Shown: piece by piece, positions 1-8,071 of the stretch
Position numbering within the stretch: position 1 is the stretch's first letter
Layout: each line of letters begins with the position of its first letter
Assembly (NCBI RefSeq): GCF_937927635.1
Contig: NZ_CALBRW010000028.1
Span: forward strand, 1-53,748
From: an uncultured Microbacterium sp.
GTDB taxonomy: Bacteria; Actinomycetota; Actinomycetes; Actinomycetales; Microbacteriaceae
Length of the DNA: 53,748 bases
Direction: 5' to 3'
Position numbers and translations under genes: made by a program
Notes under the pieces: model-generated
What the model was told of the DNA's origin: nothing
Databases searched by the model: none
What the model saw: the letters and a program-made list of their open reading frames with translations, nothing else

Positions 1-45
1 CAGGACCTGGCCTGCGTTTTCGATGAGCGCCGTGATCTTGCCCAT
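1..45 (-). CDS. 5' end of an unidentified gene downstream of the urocanase (partial)
   Basis: On the minus strand an ATG at 45-43 opens a frame that runs off the window edge (15 codons, beginning MGKITALIENAGQVL). An AGGAAGG Shine-Dalgarno-like run lies about 7 nt upstream of the ATG. The gene follows the urocanase by about 37 nt in the same direction, so it is probably the next gene of the same transcript. The codons GAA, AAC and GCA and the AT-rich spacer resemble the 3' part of the urocanase gene rather than the rest of the window. Too little is present to name a product. Confidence 0.55.
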   Translation of the reverse strand, partial: MGKITALIENAGQVL

Positions 46-56
46 GGCGGTGCCTT

Positions 57-94
57 CCTATGCTTATTTAGTCTGCCTATGCTTATTTAGTCTG
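57..94. repeat. Perfect 19-bp tandem duplication at the urocanase stop codon
   Basis: The unit CCTATGCTTATTTAGTCTG occurs twice head to tail (57-75 and 76-94). The second copy contains the last codons and TAA stop of the minus-strand urocanase; the first lies in the spacer before the next gene. It is AT-rich compared with its surroundings and looks like a recent slippage or junction duplication. Confidence 0.85.
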
Positions 95-1888
95 CTTGTG
101 CGGCGCCTTGGCGTCGTCCGGCCCGAAGGTCGCGGTGGGGGTCCACCACAACGGAACCTGCACGCCGTCCTTGGTGAACCGGTCGGAAGCCGTCTTGCGG
201 GCGATATCATAGCCCGCCTGGGCATGGCGAACCACGCCGATGCCGCTGTCAGTGGTCAGGCAGGCCGCCAAGCGAACGTCGGCCTCGGCCGAGCCGTCGG
301 CGATCATGGTGACGCCGGTGTGAACGGCCTCACCCATCGAGTAGTTCTCCTGGATCGCCACGAGGTCGGCGCCGGCGGCGACGTTCAAGAGCGCATTCAA
401 ATAGGGCCAGTCGGAAATCAGGTCGCTGCCGTCCTTCATCCGCTCGGATTCGAAGGTCGGATTGACGATCGAGCCGGAGTCCAGATTGTCGCGCGAGAAG
501 GCGACCGGCCCTTTCAGTTCGCCCGAACGGACCATCTCGTTGACGCGCATGCCGAACGCCTTGCGCTGGCCGAAGCCGAGATAGCAGATGCGCGCCGGCA
601 GGCCCTCGATCGGGATATGCTTGCGGGCAAGCTGGATCCAGCCCCGCACCAGATCGTCGTCGGCGAACATTTCCTCGACCACGTCGTCCAGCTTGGCGAG
701 ATCGCCGGCGTCGCGCGACATGCAGGTCCAGCGGAATGGTCCGCGCCCTTCGCAGAAGAGCGGGCGGATATAGGCGGCGACGAAGCCGGGAATCTTCATC
801 GCCTCGTCCACCGGCATGCCGGCATCGCGGCTTTCCTTGCGCAGCGAGTTTCCGTATTCGAAGACCTGAACGCCCTTGTCGTAGAACTCGTTCATGATCT
901 GGAGCTGCTCGATCATCGAGGCGCCGGCCAGCTTGAAATACTTGTCGCGGTTGGTCTTGCGCAGTTCGCGCGCCTCGTCGACCGTCAGGCCGTCGGGGAT
1001 GTAGGACAGCGGATCGTGCGCCGGGGTCATGTCCGTGATGATGTCGGGCATGAAGCCGGTATCGCGCGCCTTCTTCAGCACGTCCACCGCATTGCCGATC
1101 AGCGCGATGCCGAGCGCCCGCTTTTCGGCGGCGGCCTGTTTGGCCAGTTTCACGGCCTCGTTGAAATCATGCACGACCACGTCGCAATAGCCGACCTCGA
1201 GCCGGTGCTTGGCCACGTTCTCGTCGGCGTCGGCACAGATGCAGACACCGCCCAGCATGGTCATGGCGCGCGGCTGGTTGCCGCCCATGCCGCCCATGCC
1301 GGCGCAGACGAGGACCTTGCCCTCCCAGGTGCCGTCGAGGTGGATGTTAGCGACGGAGCGCAGCGTCTCGAACGTCCCCTGGATCACGCCCTGGGTGCCG
1401 ATGTACTCCCACGGCGAGGCCGTGTACTGCGCGAAGATCGTCAGGTTCTTGTCGTGCAGCTCGTAGAACGTCTTCCAATCCGGACGCACGAAGTTCGTCG
1501 TCGCCATGACGACGCGCGGTGCCAGCTCGTGCGTCTCGAAGACGGCCACGGGCATGCCCGACTGCACCACCAGGGTCTCGTCGTCCTCGAGGTTCTTGAG
1601 CGCATCGATGATGGCGTGGTACGACTCCCAGTTGCGGGCGGCCTTGCCGATGCCGCCGTACACCACGAGCTGCTCGGGGTGCTCCGCGACCTCCATGTTG
1701 TTCTCGAGCATCCGCAGGATCGTCTCCTGCTTCCAGCCCTTGCAACGCAGGGTCTCACCGCGCTGCGCCTTGACCTCGTAGAGGATCTCCGGCGCCACTG
1801 CGGGCGGTTCACCGAACTTCACACCGGTGGCGTTCCCGCCCGGATGCTTCGTGGTGATCGTTGCCACTTCGTCCTGTGCGATGGTCAT
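83..1888 (-). CDS. hutU: Urocanate hydratase-like protein (divergent HutU family)
   Basis: This 601-aa protein is a urocanase-family enzyme. The family hydrates urocanate to imidazolonepropionate using tightly bound NAD+ in the cytoplasm. Recognisable family blocks are VVYGGIGKAARNWESY, LEDDETLVVQSGMPV, AGMGGMGGNQP, RPLFCEGRGPFRW (with the conserved Cys), ARICYLGFG and DGSDLISDWPYLNALLN. It is longer than the usual ~555 aa. The region where classical HutU carries an HHGGGVGMG-type loop reads VAIQENYSMGEAVHTG instead, so the substrate may be a modified urocanate. The start is an ATG overlapping the hutH stop (ATGA), showing translational coupling. Codon use changes within the gene: all six Tyr codons in the first ~200 codons are TAC, whereas six of ten after that are TAT, and GAA/AAA/AAT codons also appear. 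The family call is firm; the exact substrate is not. Confidence 0.85.
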   Translation of the reverse strand: MTIAQDEVATITTKHPGGNATGVKFGEPPAVAPEILYEVKAQRGETLRCKGWKQETILRMLENNMEVAEHPEQLVVYGGIGKAARNWESYHAIIDALKNLEDDETLVVQSGMPVAVFETHELAPRVVMATTNFVRPDWKTFYELHDKNLTIFAQYTASPWEYIGTQGVIQGTFETLRSVANIHLDGTWEGKVLVCAGMGGMGGNQPRAMTMLGGVCICADADENVAKHRLEVGYCDVVVHDFNEAVKLAKQAAAEKRALGIALIGNAVDVLKKARDTGFMPDIITDMTPAHDPLSYIPDGLTVDEARELRKTNRDKYFKLAGASMIEQLQIMNEFYDKGVQVFEYGNSLRKESRDAGMPVDEAMKIPGFVAAYIRPLFCEGRGPFRWTCMSRDAGDLAKLDDVVEEMFADDDLVRGWIQLARKHIPIEGLPARICYLGFGQRKAFGMRVNEMVRSGELKGPVAFSRDNLDSGSIVNPTFESERMKDGSDLISDWPYLNALLNVAAGADLVAIQENYSMGEAVHTGVTMIADGSAEADVRLAACLTTDSGIGVVRHAQAGYDIARKTASDRFTKDGVQVPLWWTPTATFGPDDAKAPHKQTK

Positions 1889-3552
1889 GATGCTGCTCCT
1901 TGCTTGTTGTTGATCGCGCCGCGCACTGCTTCGAGCACGGCGCCACTGTGGACGAGTTCGATTGCGGCCCGAACCCGCGGATACAGGACGACGTCCTGCG
2001 TGATGAAGTCGAGGGGACGCCCATCGGCCGACCGGGTGGAGCGCACGAGCTCGAGCACCGCTCGAGTGGCCGGGGCGAGCGCGTCAGTGGTCAGGCCCAG
2101 CACCTGCAGGCGCAGCTCCAGAGCCTGCGCCGCCATCAGCAGTTCGATGCCGATGACCCCCTCGATGTTGGCGACCACCTGGCGCGCGTGGCGGCCGGCG
2201 TTGTTCGCCATCGACACGTGGTCCTCCTGGTTGGCACTGGTCGGGATCGAGTCGACGCTGTCCGGGTGCGCGAGGGTCTTGCAGTCGGAGACGAGAGCTG
2301 CGGCCAAGTACTGCGGCAGCATGAAGCCGCAGTCGATGCCGACCTTCTCACTCGCGATCAGATAATCGGGAAGGCCGCGGTTGAGCGTGCCGTCGGTGAG
2401 GCGGAAGATGCGCCGCTCGGCGATGTTGCCGATCTCCGTGGTGACGATCGAGATGAAGTCCGACGCGAACGAGACGTACTCGGCGTGGAAGTTCCCGCCC
2501 GAGACCGCCTTGAGGCTGCGCGTGGCCGGCAGGTCGGTGAAGATCAGCGGGTTGTCCGTGGCCGCGTTGATCTCGGTCTCGATGATGCCGCGCGCGAAGT
2601 CGAGAGTGTCTTTGACCGGACCGAGCACCTGAGGCGTGCAGCGCAGGGAGTAGGCATCCTGCGGCGGCTGTCCCACCGGGTCGTCGTGCTCGGACCCGTC
2701 GATGAGCCGGCTGCCGTCGAGCAGTTCGCGGATACGGGTTGCGACCGCGATCTGCCCCTTGTGTCCCCGCGCCTCGTGGATCTGCGGGAGGAATGCATCC
2801 CCGAAACCGGTGAGCGCTTCAATGGACATGGCCGCAGTGATCTGCGCGGTCTCCAGCACGTTGATGGCGTCGGCCAGCGCGAGCCCCGCCTGCGCAGTCG
2901 AGAACGAGGTCCCGTTCGTGAGCGCGAGGCCCTCCTTCGGGCCGAGCACGATGCGGTCGATTCCCGCATGCTGCATCGCTCGGATGCCGGAGACGACCTC
3001 GCCGTCGAGGAACGCCTCGCCGCTGTCGGCTTCGACGTCCTCCCCCTTGCCCTTGGACATGACGATCGCGAGGTGGGCGAGCGGGATGAGGTCGCCGCTG
3101 GCGCCGAGCGAGCCGTATTCGGGGACGGCCGGGTGCACGTGCTTGTCGAGCATGTCGAGAAGCGTCTGCGGCACCACGAGGCGGACGGCCGAGTAGCCGC
3201 GGGTGAGGCTCACGGCCCGGACCAGCATGGAACCGCGCACCACATCCTCATCGAGGTAGCGTCCGATGCCGCTGGCGTTGGACAGGATGAGCCGGCGGGA
3301 GAGCTCGTAGGCATCCTCGATGTCCCCGAAGGCCTGGCGGCCGGCGAGCGAGCCGAAACCGGTGTTGATGCTGTACACCGGCGCGACCTCTTCACCGGCG
3401 CGCATCGCGTCGGTGATGTCGGTGAGCCAGCTCTCACTGCCGGCCATGGCCGTGATGGCTTCGGGAGCGATGCGCACCCCGGCGTCACCTCGCACGACGG
3501 CGAGGAATTGCTCGAGAGTGATGGGCTGAGCCCCGATGGTGATGGCAGTCAT
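1885..3552 (-). CDS. hutH: Histidine ammonia-lyase (HutH-type MIO enzyme)
   Basis: This protein deaminates histidine, or a close derivative, to urocanate and ammonia. It has 555 aa from the ATG at 3552, chosen because GAAAGGAG lies just upstream; an in-frame start 16 codons earlier lacks such a site. The Ala-Ser-Gly triad that forms the MIO prosthetic group is at about residues 151-153 (YGSLGASGDLIPLAH). Other lyase motifs are EGLALTNGT, DAYSLRCTPQ, SGGNFHAEYVSFA, GFMLPQ and TSANQEDHVSM. It is somewhat longer than classical HutH (~510 aa). It overlaps the urocanase start by 4 bases and follows the ABC transporter genes, suggesting import of the substrate followed by its breakdown. The lyase family is certain; strict histidine specificity is inferred from the retained GFM and QEDHVSM motifs. 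Confidence 0.88.
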   Translation of the reverse strand: MTAITIGAQPITLEQFLAVVRGDAGVRIAPEAITAMAGSESWLTDITDAMRAGEEVAPVYSINTGFGSLAGRQAFGDIEDAYELSRRLILSNASGIGRYLDEDVVRGSMLVRAVSLTRGYSAVRLVVPQTLLDMLDKHVHPAVPEYGSLGASGDLIPLAHLAIVMSKGKGEDVEADSGEAFLDGEVVSGIRAMQHAGIDRIVLGPKEGLALTNGTSFSTAQAGLALADAINVLETAQITAAMSIEALTGFGDAFLPQIHEARGHKGQIAVATRIRELLDGSRLIDGSEHDDPVGQPPQDAYSLRCTPQVLGPVKDTLDFARGIIETEINAATDNPLIFTDLPATRSLKAVSGGNFHAEYVSFASDFISIVTTEIGNIAERRIFRLTDGTLNRGLPDYLIASEKVGIDCGFMLPQYLAAALVSDCKTLAHPDSVDSIPTSANQEDHVSMANNAGRHARQVVANIEGVIGIELLMAAQALELRLQVLGLTTDALAPATRAVLELVRSTRSADGRPLDFITQDVVLYPRVRAAIELVHSGAVLEAVRGAINNKQGAAS

Positions 3553-3628
3553 TTCGCTCCTTTCAGAAGAGAACCTAGATTGGCTTTTCGACATGTACAA
3601 ATGGTGATTCTCATATTTTGATAACGCG

Positions 3629-4402
3629 TCACTCCCGCACCTTCGCTAGGAAGGACCGGGTCCTCTCGTGCTGCGGGTCGTCGATGACCTGGCTGGGCGG
3701 GCCGCTCTCGACGAGGAGACCATCGGCCATGAAATGGACGACGTCTGCGACGTCGCGCGCGAAGCCCATCTCGTGAGTGACGACGACCATCGACATGCCC
3801 CTGCCGGCGAGATCCTTCATGACGTCGAGCACTTCGCCGACCAGCTCCGGATCCAGCGCCGACGTCGGTTCGTCGAACAGCATCAGCTCGGGGTCCATGC
3901 ATAGCGCACGAGCGATCGCGACGCGCTGCTGCTGCCCCCCGGACAGCTGAGCCGGGTAGCGGTCCACCTTGTCGAGCAGACCGACCCGGCTCAACAGCTC
4001 ACGGGCCGTGCGGACGGTGTCCGCCTTGTTGGCGCGCCTGGTGACGAGCGGCCCTTCGATGACGTTCTCGAGCACGGTGCGATGCGGGAACAGGTTGAAC
4101 TGCTGGAAGACCATGCCGATCGCCGCGCGCGCCTTCGCGATCTCGCGGCCCTTGAGCTCATGCAGCCTGCTGCCGACGCGTCGGTAGCCCACGCGCTGAC
4201 CCGCCACCCACATCTCGCCGCCGTCGATCTTCTCCAGGTGGTTGATGCAGCGCAGGAAGGTGCTCTTGCCGGATCCGGAGGGCCCGAGCAGGCACGCGAC
4301 GCTTCCGCGGGGGATGTCGAGACTGATGCCCTTGAGCACCTCCACATGTCCGTAGCTCTTCCTCACTTCGATCGCGCGGAGCATGGGTTCGTACGCGTTC
4401 AT
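3629..4402 (-). CDS. Polar amino acid ABC transporter, ATP-binding subunit
   Basis: This 257-aa cytoplasmic ATPase belongs to the HisP/GlnQ group and drives uptake of a polar amino acid. It shows Walker A GPSGSGKST (residues 40-48), a Q-loop in MVFQQFNLFPH, the signature LSGGQQQRVAIARAL, Walker B LMLFDEPTSALDP and the switch His in VVVTHEMGFARDVAD. The ATG overlaps the permease stop by 4 bases (ATGA). It lies between the permease and hutH in a single minus-strand operon, so its substrate is probably histidine or the lyase substrate. That assignment is contextual. Confidence 0.92.
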   Translation of the reverse strand: MNAYEPMLRAIEVRKSYGHVEVLKGISLDIPRGSVACLLGPSGSGKSTFLRCINHLEKIDGGEMWVAGQRVGYRRVGSRLHELKGREIAKARAAIGMVFQQFNLFPHRTVLENVIEGPLVTRRANKADTVRTARELLSRVGLLDKVDRYPAQLSGGQQQRVAIARALCMDPELMLFDEPTSALDPELVGEVLDVMKDLAGRGMSMVVVTHEMGFARDVADVVHFMADGLLVESGPPSQVIDDPQHERTRSFLAKVRE

Positions 4403-5316
4403 GCCTTGACTCTCCTTTGCGTCGCGATGGCCTCGGTGACCGTCATGGCAGGCTTCTGCACGCGCACCGTCTGCTCGAACCCGCGGCCGACGCGCTTCTC
4501 GATGTAGTGCTGAGCGATGGAGAGCACCGCTGTCATCACCAGATACCAGATCGCCGCGACGATGAGCATCGGAATGGTCTCGAAGGTCCGTGCGTAGATG
4601 CTCTGCGTTGCGGTCATCAGCTCCGAGTAGCCGATCACCAGAACGAGCGAGGTGTTCTTCAGCATCCCGATCACCTCGTTCCCGGTCGGCGGGATGATGA
4701 CTCGCATCGCCTGCGGCAGCACGACGCGGAACATCGCCTGCATCCGGGTCATGCCGATCGCCTCGGCCGCTTCGGTCTGTCCGCGGGGCACGGCGATGAT
4801 GCCGGCGCGAACGATCTCGCTCATGTACGCGCCCTCATTCAGAGAGAGGCCCAGCAGGGCTGCTGTGAGCGGCGTGATCAATGAGTTCGTGTCGAAGTGG
4901 AGCCATTCGGGTCCGAACGGCACTCCGAGCACGATCTTCGGGTACAGCGCCGACAGGAAGAACCAGAACAACAGCTGCACCAGCAGCGGAGTGCCGCGGA
5001 AGAACCAGGAGTACAGCCAGGCCGCGCCGGCGACGATCGGGTTCGGCGACAGCCGCCCGACCGCGAGCAGGATGCCGAGCACGATGCCGATCAGCATCGA
5101 CGCACCCGTGAGCATCAGTGTGGTCATCAGGCCGGCCACGATGGGAGGAGCGAAGAGGTACTGCGCGACCACGTCCCAGCCGAAGCGTTCGTTCGCGACC
5201 ATGCTGATTCCGATCAGCGCCGCGATCACGAGCATCACGACGGCCGCCGCCCAGCGTCCGGGGTAACGAGCCGGGACGACCGTCAGGTCGTCCCGGCTCC
5301 GATCGAGGTCGGTCAT
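4399..5316 (-). CDS. Polar amino acid ABC transporter, permease
   Basis: This 305-aa inner-membrane protein is of the HisM/GlnP type. I use the ATG at 5316 (beginning MTDLDRSRDDLTV) because it overlaps the stop of the binding-protein gene (TAATG); longer readings upstream merely run through that gene in another frame. After a cytoplasmic N-tail there are about five to six hydrophobic segments. The EAA-type loop that contacts the ATPase is recognisable in GQTEAAEAIGMTRMQAMFRVVLPQA, followed by PPTGNEVIGMLKNTSLV, both typical of the family. It is co-transcribed with the ATPase and binding protein. Confidence 0.9.
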   Translation of the reverse strand: MTDLDRSRDDLTVVPARYPGRWAAAVVMLVIAALIGISMVANERFGWDVVAQYLFAPPIVAGLMTTLMLTGASMLIGIVLGILLAVGRLSPNPIVAGAAWLYSWFFRGTPLLVQLLFWFFLSALYPKIVLGVPFGPEWLHFDTNSLITPLTAALLGLSLNEGAYMSEIVRAGIIAVPRGQTEAAEAIGMTRMQAMFRVVLPQAMRVIIPPTGNEVIGMLKNTSLVLVIGYSELMTATQSIYARTFETIPMLIVAAIWYLVMTAVLSIAQHYIEKRVGRGFEQTVRVQKPAMTVTEAIATQRRVKA

Positions 5317-6212
5317 TACTTGGTTCCATTGATGGCGAACTCGGTCACGGCGCCGCCATCCTGCTGGTACTTCTTCAGGATCTCGAGGTAGCGACCGCTC
5401 TTCTCGACAGCGACGAGCGCCTTCTGGAAGACCGGGATGAGTGCGCTGTTCTTGGGGAACACGATGCCGAACGGACCCGCCTGATACGGCGGCAGCACTG
5501 TCAGACCTGCCTTGCTCTGAGCTGCGACGTAGGACGCGGCGGTGTAGTCGAAAAGTCCGGCGTCTGCCCGACCGTTCTGCACCGCGAGCACAGCCTGGCT
5601 CTGGCCGGGGTAGATGGTGCTCTTGATGGGCTGCTTGCCGTCCGCGACGCACTTCTCGCTGGCGCTCGCGGCGTCATCGACCTCCGTGGTGCCCTGCACG
5701 ACGGCCGCTTCCTTGCCGCACAGGTCGGCGAGAGTCTTCACGGACCCGTCGGTGTTCGGAGGCAGCATGATCGAGCCGCCGGCATTGAAGTAGTCGAGGA
5801 AGTCGACCTGCTGCTGCCGCTCGACCGTGTCGGACATGGCCGACATCGCCAGCTTGTAGCGGTCGCCGGTCAGTCCCGGGATGATCGCGTCGAACGAGAT
5901 GTGGTTGAAGTTCAGCTTCACCCCGAGCTGCTTCTCCAGCTCATCAGCGATATCGCGGTCGATCCCGATCACGGTCTTCCCGTCGGTGTCGAAGGACTCG
6001 AACGGCGGGTATTCGACGTTGCTGGCGACTTCGATCACGCCGGCCTTCTGCACGTCGGTCGGCAGCTGGCTGAACAGCGGCGCCTCGGCACCGGCAGCCG
6101 CCGTCGGCTCGGGGGCGGAGGCGGAGGCGGAGCAGCCTGCGAGCACGAGAACTGCGGGTACCGCGACGGCGACGGACGCGAGGACGCCCCGCCGTAGTGT
6201 GGACTTGAGCAT
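5316..6212 (-). CDS. Amino acid ABC transporter, substrate-binding lipoprotein
   Basis: This 298-aa extracytoplasmic solute-binding protein of family 3 captures the substrate for the adjacent permease. The start at 6212 has AAGGAGA upstream and gives a lipoprotein signal peptide: basic N-terminus, hydrophobic stretch and lipobox VLAGC around residue 26. Family features follow: EVASNVEYPPFESFD, GIDRDIADELEKQLGVKLNF, FDAIIPGLTGDRYKLAMSAM and GRADAGLFDYTAASYV. It is the first gene of the transporter part of the operon. It is preceded by about 240 bp of non-coding DNA carrying a perfect palindrome, so a promoter is likely there. Confidence 0.9.
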   Translation of the reverse strand: MLKSTLRRGVLASVAVAVPAVLVLAGCSASASAPEPTAAAGAEAPLFSQLPTDVQKAGVIEVASNVEYPPFESFDTDGKTVIGIDRDIADELEKQLGVKLNFNHISFDAIIPGLTGDRYKLAMSAMSDTVERQQQVDFLDYFNAGGSIMLPPNTDGSVKTLADLCGKEAAVVQGTTEVDDAASASEKCVADGKQPIKSTIYPGQSQAVLAVQNGRADAGLFDYTAASYVAAQSKAGLTVLPPYQAGPFGIVFPKNSALIPVFQKALVAVEKSGRYLEILKKYQQDGGAVTEFAINGTK

Positions 6213-6321
6213 GAGCAAATCTCCTTCGTTGGAGCCCCTGAGCGGGAGCGAGTGTTCGTGAATCACTGCGGTTCGGGCGACGATCACCGCGCGACGATGC
6301 AGCGGTGTTCTGGAACCGTAG

Positions 6322-6339
6322 GTGTGCCCGGGGGCACAC
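6322..6339. promoter_or_regulatory. Perfect 18-bp palindrome, candidate operator
   Basis: GTGTGCCC-GG-GGGCACAC has 8-bp arms around a 2-bp centre and lies about 110 bp upstream of the binding-protein ATG, between it and the IclR-type gene. Its size and symmetry suit a dimeric regulator such as IclR. A hairpin role for the iclR mRNA is possible, but no T-tract follows. Confidence 0.5.
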
Positions 6340-6452
6340 TGAAGGAGCGATTTCCACATGTTGAGAACGCGCGCGTTCAGCCGTCGTCGACGACGTCACG
6401 CGGCGCGCGGGGATGCGCCGTGCGGGGTCGGGATGCTCGTCGCATCCGCTGG

Positions 6453-7199
6453 CTACACCGCCTCGGACAGCAGCTTCACCCCCGCGCGCAGCGCGGTGAT
6501 CGCCTGCTGGCGCCAGGCCGCGCTGGAGCACCGCGTCTCGGGGCCGGCGACCGCGAGCGAACAGATGATCTCACCCTTGGAGAAGACTGGAAGGGCGACC
6601 GCGACCGCGCCCTGGTTCAGCTCGCCGCGAGAGATCGCATATCCGCTCTGGCGGATCTGGTCGAGATGCCGCAGCAGGTCGGGGCGAGTCAGCGTGTTGT
6701 GGGTGTAGCGCGGCATCGAGTGCTCCAATACGTTGTCAATCACTGATTCGGGCGCGAACGCGAGCAGCGCCCGCTGGCCGGCACCCGCGTGCAGTGGCAG
6801 CAGCTGATTGACTTTGAATGCGTAGCGCAGGGGGTGAGGAGAGACCGCCTGGCGCAGGCAGATCGCGTGGATGCCAGAGCGCACGGTCAGCACGGCCGTC
6901 TCGGATGTCGCATCGACGATGGACTCGAGGATCGAGCCGCCGATCTCTGCCAGCCTGGCATGAGACAGGTACTGGCCGGACAGCTCGATCAGCCGCCACC
7001 CGGGAAAGTAGTTCCCGTTGCGCACCTCGACCAGGTCGAGTTCACGCAGACTCCGGATGTAGCGATAGACCGTACTCACCGGGATTTCGAGGTCCGCCGC
7101 GACCGACTCGACGCTGGTCTCCCCTGCCAACGCGATCTGGATCATCACGGCAAGCCCGCGCTCGAACGAGGTGGAGGTTTCTGCGTGCGCCTTTGCCAT
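6453..7199 (-). CDS. IclR-family transcriptional regulator
   Basis: This 248-aa protein begins at the ATG at 7199 (MAKAHAETSTSFERGL); longer in-frame readings upstream consist of unlikely Arg-rich sequence. It has an N-terminal winged helix (LAVMIQIALAGETSVESVAADLEIPVSTVYRYIRSL read in pieces, about residues 13-48) and a C-terminal effector-binding domain with SETAVLTVRSGIHAICLR, PLHAGAGQRALLAF and GYAISRGELNQGAVAVALPVF. It sits directly upstream of, and in the same orientation as, the transporter/lyase genes, so it is the likely specific regulator of that operon. The inducer, perhaps urocanate or a relative, is unknown. Confidence 0.88.
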   Translation of the reverse strand: MAKAHAETSTSFERGLAVMIQIALAGETSVESVAADLEIPVSTVYRYIRSLRELDLVEVRNGNYFPGWRLIELSGQYLSHARLAEIGGSILESIVDATSETAVLTVRSGIHAICLRQAVSPHPLRYAFKVNQLLPLHAGAGQRALLAFAPESVIDNVLEHSMPRYTHNTLTRPDLLRHLDQIRQSGYAISRGELNQGAVAVALPVFSKGEIICSLAVAGPETRCSSAAWRQQAITALRAGVKLLSEAV

Positions 7200-7378
7200 G
7201 GGTAAGACCCTAGTGCGAGTGCGCTCGGCTGCGGTCCGGCGCATCGCTGCCCACCCGTCGCCGTGGCGCACACGCCGCGTTCTCACCCCGCGAGGCGAAC
7301 ATCTGCGACCCGCGAAGCGCGGTATTCGAAGCGAGCACTCGAAGCGGGCGTATCGGGGCGGACGGCGCCGAGGCCGGA

Positions 7379-8029
7379 TCAGGCCGCGGTGCGGCGCAGT
7401 TGCACCGTGCATTCATCGGGGCGGGCGGCGGCGCGCACGCAGTCCGCGGCCAGGGGTCCTCCGGCCTGGGTCAGCACGCCCTGCATGAGCCCGAGGTGCA
7501 CCTGGCACAGGACCGGCCGGTGCTCGGGGCGGCTGGCGACATGCGGGCACGGCGTCAGCTCGACGGTGAGCGCGTCCTCGTCGATGACGGGCTCGAAGCC
7601 GCTCTCCTCGAGGTGGTCGATGAGGGCGTCGAGCTGGTAGGTGGCATCCCGGCCCAGCTCCGACTCACCCTCGTCCATGATCCGGCGGATCATGTCGCCG
7701 CGTCGTGCAGCCGCGGCGACCTTGTCACGGGCGACGGGGCTGGACGCCTCGGGTTCACCGGTGGCCGCGGCGTACAACGTGCGCGGGCGGCCGCGCGTCG
7801 TGCGATGCTCGATGGAGGGGATGACGTAGCCGCCGTCGATCAGCCGCTGCAGATGCTCGCGCACAGTGTTGGCATGCAGGCCGGTGGCCTCGCACAGCTC
7901 GCCGATCGTGAGCTCGGGGCGACCGCGCTCCGCGCGCCCGTGCTGGGCATCCGCCTCGAAGAGCAGATGCAGGATCTGCACCCGCGAGTAGCTCGAGATA
8001 GGCCCGTAAGCGACCCCTCCGCCTGTCAT
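7379..8029 (-). CDS. Winged-helix regulator with cysteine-rich C-terminus, likely nitrate-locus regulator
   Basis: This protein has 216 aa if started at the ATG at 8029; an ATG/GTG up to 27 nt further upstream is possible. The N-terminal half is a winged helix with LTIGELCEATGLHANTVREHL and a wing ending TRGRPRTLY, as in the SufR/COG2345 group. The C-terminal half carries four Cys with His: TPCPH, VLCQVHLG, AADC and DECTVQL. That arrangement resembles the Fe-S-binding C-terminus of SufR-like regulators. It is the first gene after narI on the same strand, the same relative place as ArnR in Corynebacterium nar loci. I infer a redox or NO-sensing role in controlling narGHJI/narK; this is not proven by the sequence. 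Confidence 0.75.
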   Translation of the reverse strand: MTGGGVAYGPISSYSRVQILHLLFEADAQHGRAERGRPELTIGELCEATGLHANTVREHLQRLIDGGYVIPSIEHRTTRGRPRTLYAAATGEPEASSPVARDKVAAAARRGDMIRRIMDEGESELGRDATYQLDALIDHLEESGFEPVIDEDALTVELTPCPHVASRPEHRPVLCQVHLGLMQGVLTQAGGPLAADCVRAAARPDECTVQLRRTAA

Positions 8030-8045
8030 GCACTCATCATGACAG
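8023..8045. promoter_or_regulatory. Inverted repeat over the regulator start codon
   Basis: CTGTCATG (8023-8030) and CATGACAG (8038-8045) are perfect 8-bp arms separated by 7 bp. The repeat overlaps the start region of the winged-helix regulator and would suit autoregulation. Confidence 0.5.
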
Positions 8046-8071
8046 ACACCCGACACGCCCGGCCGGAAACG

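Noticed and set aside
23..2365. Long plus-strand frame across hutU and hutH
   Set aside because: It is the antisense shadow of two clear enzymes, with no ribosome-binding site and Arg/His/Gly-rich composition.
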